From Candidatus Moraniibacteriota bacterium (GTDB lineage: Bacteria; Patescibacteriota; Minisyncoccia; Moranbacterales; UBA1568): a DNA stretch of 64,000 nucleotides. The stretch spans positions 1-64,000 of the forward strand of contig JAHBAT020000003.1 in the NCBI GenBank assembly GCA_018499985.2, read 5' to 3'. Position numbers and translations under genes: made by a program. Below are positions 62,500-64,000 of this stretch, piece by piece. The notes under the pieces are model-generated. The model ran no database searches, was not told the DNA's origin, and saw only the letters and a list, made by a program, of their open reading frames with translations. How positions within the stretch are numbered: the first letter of the stretch is position 1; every line of letters begins with the position of its first letter.

Positions 62500-64000
62500 A
62501 TGAAAAACAAGCCAAAAACAGTTATATTGCTTGATGGAAACGCTATTCTTCATCGTGCTTATCATGGCTTACCACCACTTACAACCAAGACGGGCGAAAC
62601 CGTACATGCGGTCTATGGCTTCGCTTTGACGTTATTTTCTGTCATTGAAAAATTTAATCCAGAAAACATCATAGCTACCTTTGATCTTCCGGGCGGAACT
62701 TTTCGTGATGAGCTTTATGAAGAATATAAGTCTCATCGTGAAGCAGCTCCGGATGACCTCTATTCTCAGATTCCAATTATCAAGGAAATGGTAGAGGCTT
62801 TTGGTATCCCTATTTATGAAAAGGAAGGTTTTGAGGCAGATGATTTGGTAGGCACGCTTTCAGTTCAGGCTAAGAGTAAGGGCTATGATGTGATTATTGT
62901 GACTGGAGATACCGATACTCTACAGCTCGTAGATGAACAGGTGAAGGTATTTACGATGCGAAAGAGCATCAAAGATACTGTGCTTTATGGCCCAGCTGAG
63001 GTAGAGGCTAAGTATGGTTTTCTTCCATCGCAACTGATTGAGTACAAGGGTTTGGCTGGAGACAGTTCGGATAATATTCCAGGCGTAAAGGGGGTGGGTG
63101 CCAAGACGGCTACAGCGATGATTCAAAAGTACGGCAATATCGAAAGTATCTATAGTCACCTTGGCGATTTTAAGGGGAAGCTTTTGGAAAACCTTGAGCG
63201 AGACAAGGAGCAAGCTTTCCTTTCTCGCATTCTTGGAACTATCAAAACAGATGTGGATATAAAGCTTGATGAAGAGGCGATGAAAATTCATGACTATGAC
63301 CGTCCTCGTGCAGAGACCTTCCTTCGTGAGTATGAGTTCTATAGTCTCCTTAAGCGTCTTCCAGGAGAAATCGCTATCAGTCATGAGGAAGAGGTAAAAA
63401 AAGTGACCAAAAAAAGAAAAGTCAAAAATATCAAGACAGCCGACGAGGCTTTGATACTCGAAGATTTTTCTGGAACCAAAATTGCTTGTGAGATTGAGAC
63501 AAGCGAAGACTCTTTGTTTGGTCCAAGTTTAGTGGCACTAGAAATGTGCACCGAAAAAAAGGAGGTGTATCGAATAGAGATAAATACTGAGACAAAATCT
63601 TCTCTCCAAAAATTCTTTGCCGATACTACTATCCAAACAGGCTGGTATGATCTCAAGCGCGCTCTGCATGCTTTAGGGAAAGAAGAGATAGTGATTACTA
63701 ACGGAGTCTTCGATATTACTCTTGCCCTCTATATGGTGGAGGTCTCTACAGATGGCACTCTCGTAGGAGCTGGCGAAGCGGTACTACATGAAACAAAAGA
63801 AAGTAAGAGTGAGCTTGTAGCAGAGCTTTGGAAAAACCTGGAGAGTAAACTTGATGAAGTGAGCAGTAATCAAGATAAGACAAAAAGCATCCGCACGGTT
63901 TTTGATGGTATAGAAATGCCGCTTATCAAGGTGCTTTATGTCATGGAAAAGCGCGGAATTATTCTTAATCAGAAAAGCTTTGCGAGTATGTCTGCTCGTC
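62500..64000 (+). CDS. polA: DNA polymerase I, N-terminal part (runs off the window)
   Basis: Repair and Okazaki-fragment polymerase. 500 residues are visible. 5'-3' exonuclease/FEN domain (1-~290): LLDGNAILHRAYHGL, ATFDLPGGTFRDELYEEYKSHR, FEADDLVGTL, VTGDTDTLQLV, and the helix-hairpin-helix KGLAGDSSDNIPGVKGVGAKTA. The 3'-5' exonuclease-like domain (~305-470) is altered: the DxE metal motif reads CEIETSED (Glu instead of Asp), as in Pol I lineages without strong proofreading, though an Asp remains in NGVFDITLAL. The polymerase domain begins near the end (IEMPLIKVLYVMEKRGI). Confidence 0.95.
   Translation, partial: MKNKPKTVILLDGNAILHRAYHGLPPLTTKTGETVHAVYGFALTLFSVIEKFNPENIIATFDLPGGTFRDELYEEYKSHREAAPDDLYSQIPIIKEMVEAFGIPIYEKEGFEADDLVGTLSVQAKSKGYDVIIVTGDTDTLQLVDEQVKVFTMRKSIKDTVLYGPAEVEAKYGFLPSQLIEYKGLAGDSSDNIPGVKGVGAKTATAMIQKYGNIESIYSHLGDFKGKLLENLERDKEQAFLSRILGTIKTDVDIKLDEEAMKIHDYDRPRAETFLREYEFYSLLKRLPGEIAISHEEEVKKVTKKRKVKNIKTADEALILEDFSGTKIACEIETSEDSLFGPSLVALEMCTEKKEVYRIEINTETKSSLQKFFADTTIQTGWYDLKRALHALGKEEIVITNGVFDITLALYMVEVSTDGTLVGAGEAVLHETKESKSELVAELWKNLESKLDEVSSNQDKTKSIRTVFDGIEMPLIKVLYVMEKRGIILNQKSFASMSAR

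Overview
This window looks like an origin-proximal chromosome segment of a Patescibacteria (CPR) bacterium, probably Parcubacteria-like. That placement is inference: no rRNA is present to confirm it. The clues are an AT-rich, tightly packed gene set with overlapping genes, tRNAs without an encoded CCA end, and short or residue-degenerate versions of standard families (a DksA/TraR protein that has lost most zinc cysteines, a family-4 uracil-DNA glycosylase without its Fe-S cysteines, a guanylate kinase with an altered P-loop). CPR-style surface proteins also occur, such as TrbC/VirB2-like membrane segments fused to a peptidase-like domain. The standard genetic code fits all genes.

Layout. 0-6.9 kb: start of a UvrD helicase, a UbiA-like membrane protein, then a minus-strand operon yraN-dksA-lspA-comM-G5/RlpA protein-rsmA, preceded by a promoter and a structured ~0.5 kb transcript or leader (6.8-7.3 kb). 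7.5-16 kb: membrane protein, pnp, NYN nuclease, rpsO, Nudix-like gene, gyrA and two upstream partners, all minus. 16-21 kb (+): S1-domain protein, gmk-like, tilS, ftsH, tRNA-Val. 21-24.6 kb (-): two exported proteins and an O-antigen-ligase-like gene whose coding sequence holds eight perfect parS sites. 24.7-29.3 kb: tRNA-Ala, tRNA-Arg, rbfA, DHH phosphoesterase, UDG, a 3D-domain protein, seven minus-strand tRNAs with tRNA debris between them, and rplS. 29.3-37.6 kb: rluD-like, sodium-independent housekeeping such as superoxide dismutase, nrdA-nrdB, a TrbC-like/M15-like protein and a beta-propeller protein. 37.6-43.2 kb (-): a glycan operon (flippase, two GT2, two Wzy-like). 43.2-48.2 kb: khpB-yidC-rnpA-rpmH | oriC | dnaA | dnaN-dciA-like. 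48.2-59.7 kb (-): PBP1-type enzyme, an ATP-grasp/aspartyl-protease-like/7TM set, ruvC, ruvB, a pilB-type ATPase and a degenerate DHH protein. 59.8-64 kb: tsaE, a cluster of very small genes with related 3' hairpins, a TrmB-family regulator and the start of polA.

How it fits together. The rpmH/rnpA/yidC/khpB order beside dnaA-dnaN, with TTATCCACA boxes on both sides of dnaA, marks oriC. The parS cluster lies about 22 kb from it, which suits a ParB loading centre for segregation. The cell-envelope genes (flippase, glycosyltransferases, polymerases, PBP, G5/RlpA and 3D proteins, lspA, yidC) indicate a peptidoglycan wall and an exported glycan.

The most notable observation is the parS array written into a membrane-protein gene. 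All eight sites use the two stop-free reading frames of the palindrome, and all fall in loops predicted to be cytoplasmic. Other points of interest are two putative noncoding RNAs with strong promoters, leaderless-looking promoters for the TrmB-type gene and polA, a short ORF that ends inside the start of the superoxide dismutase gene, fragments of tRNA-Val, tRNA-Cys and tRNA-Gly beside intact copies, and the small-gene cassette at 60.2-61.6 kb.
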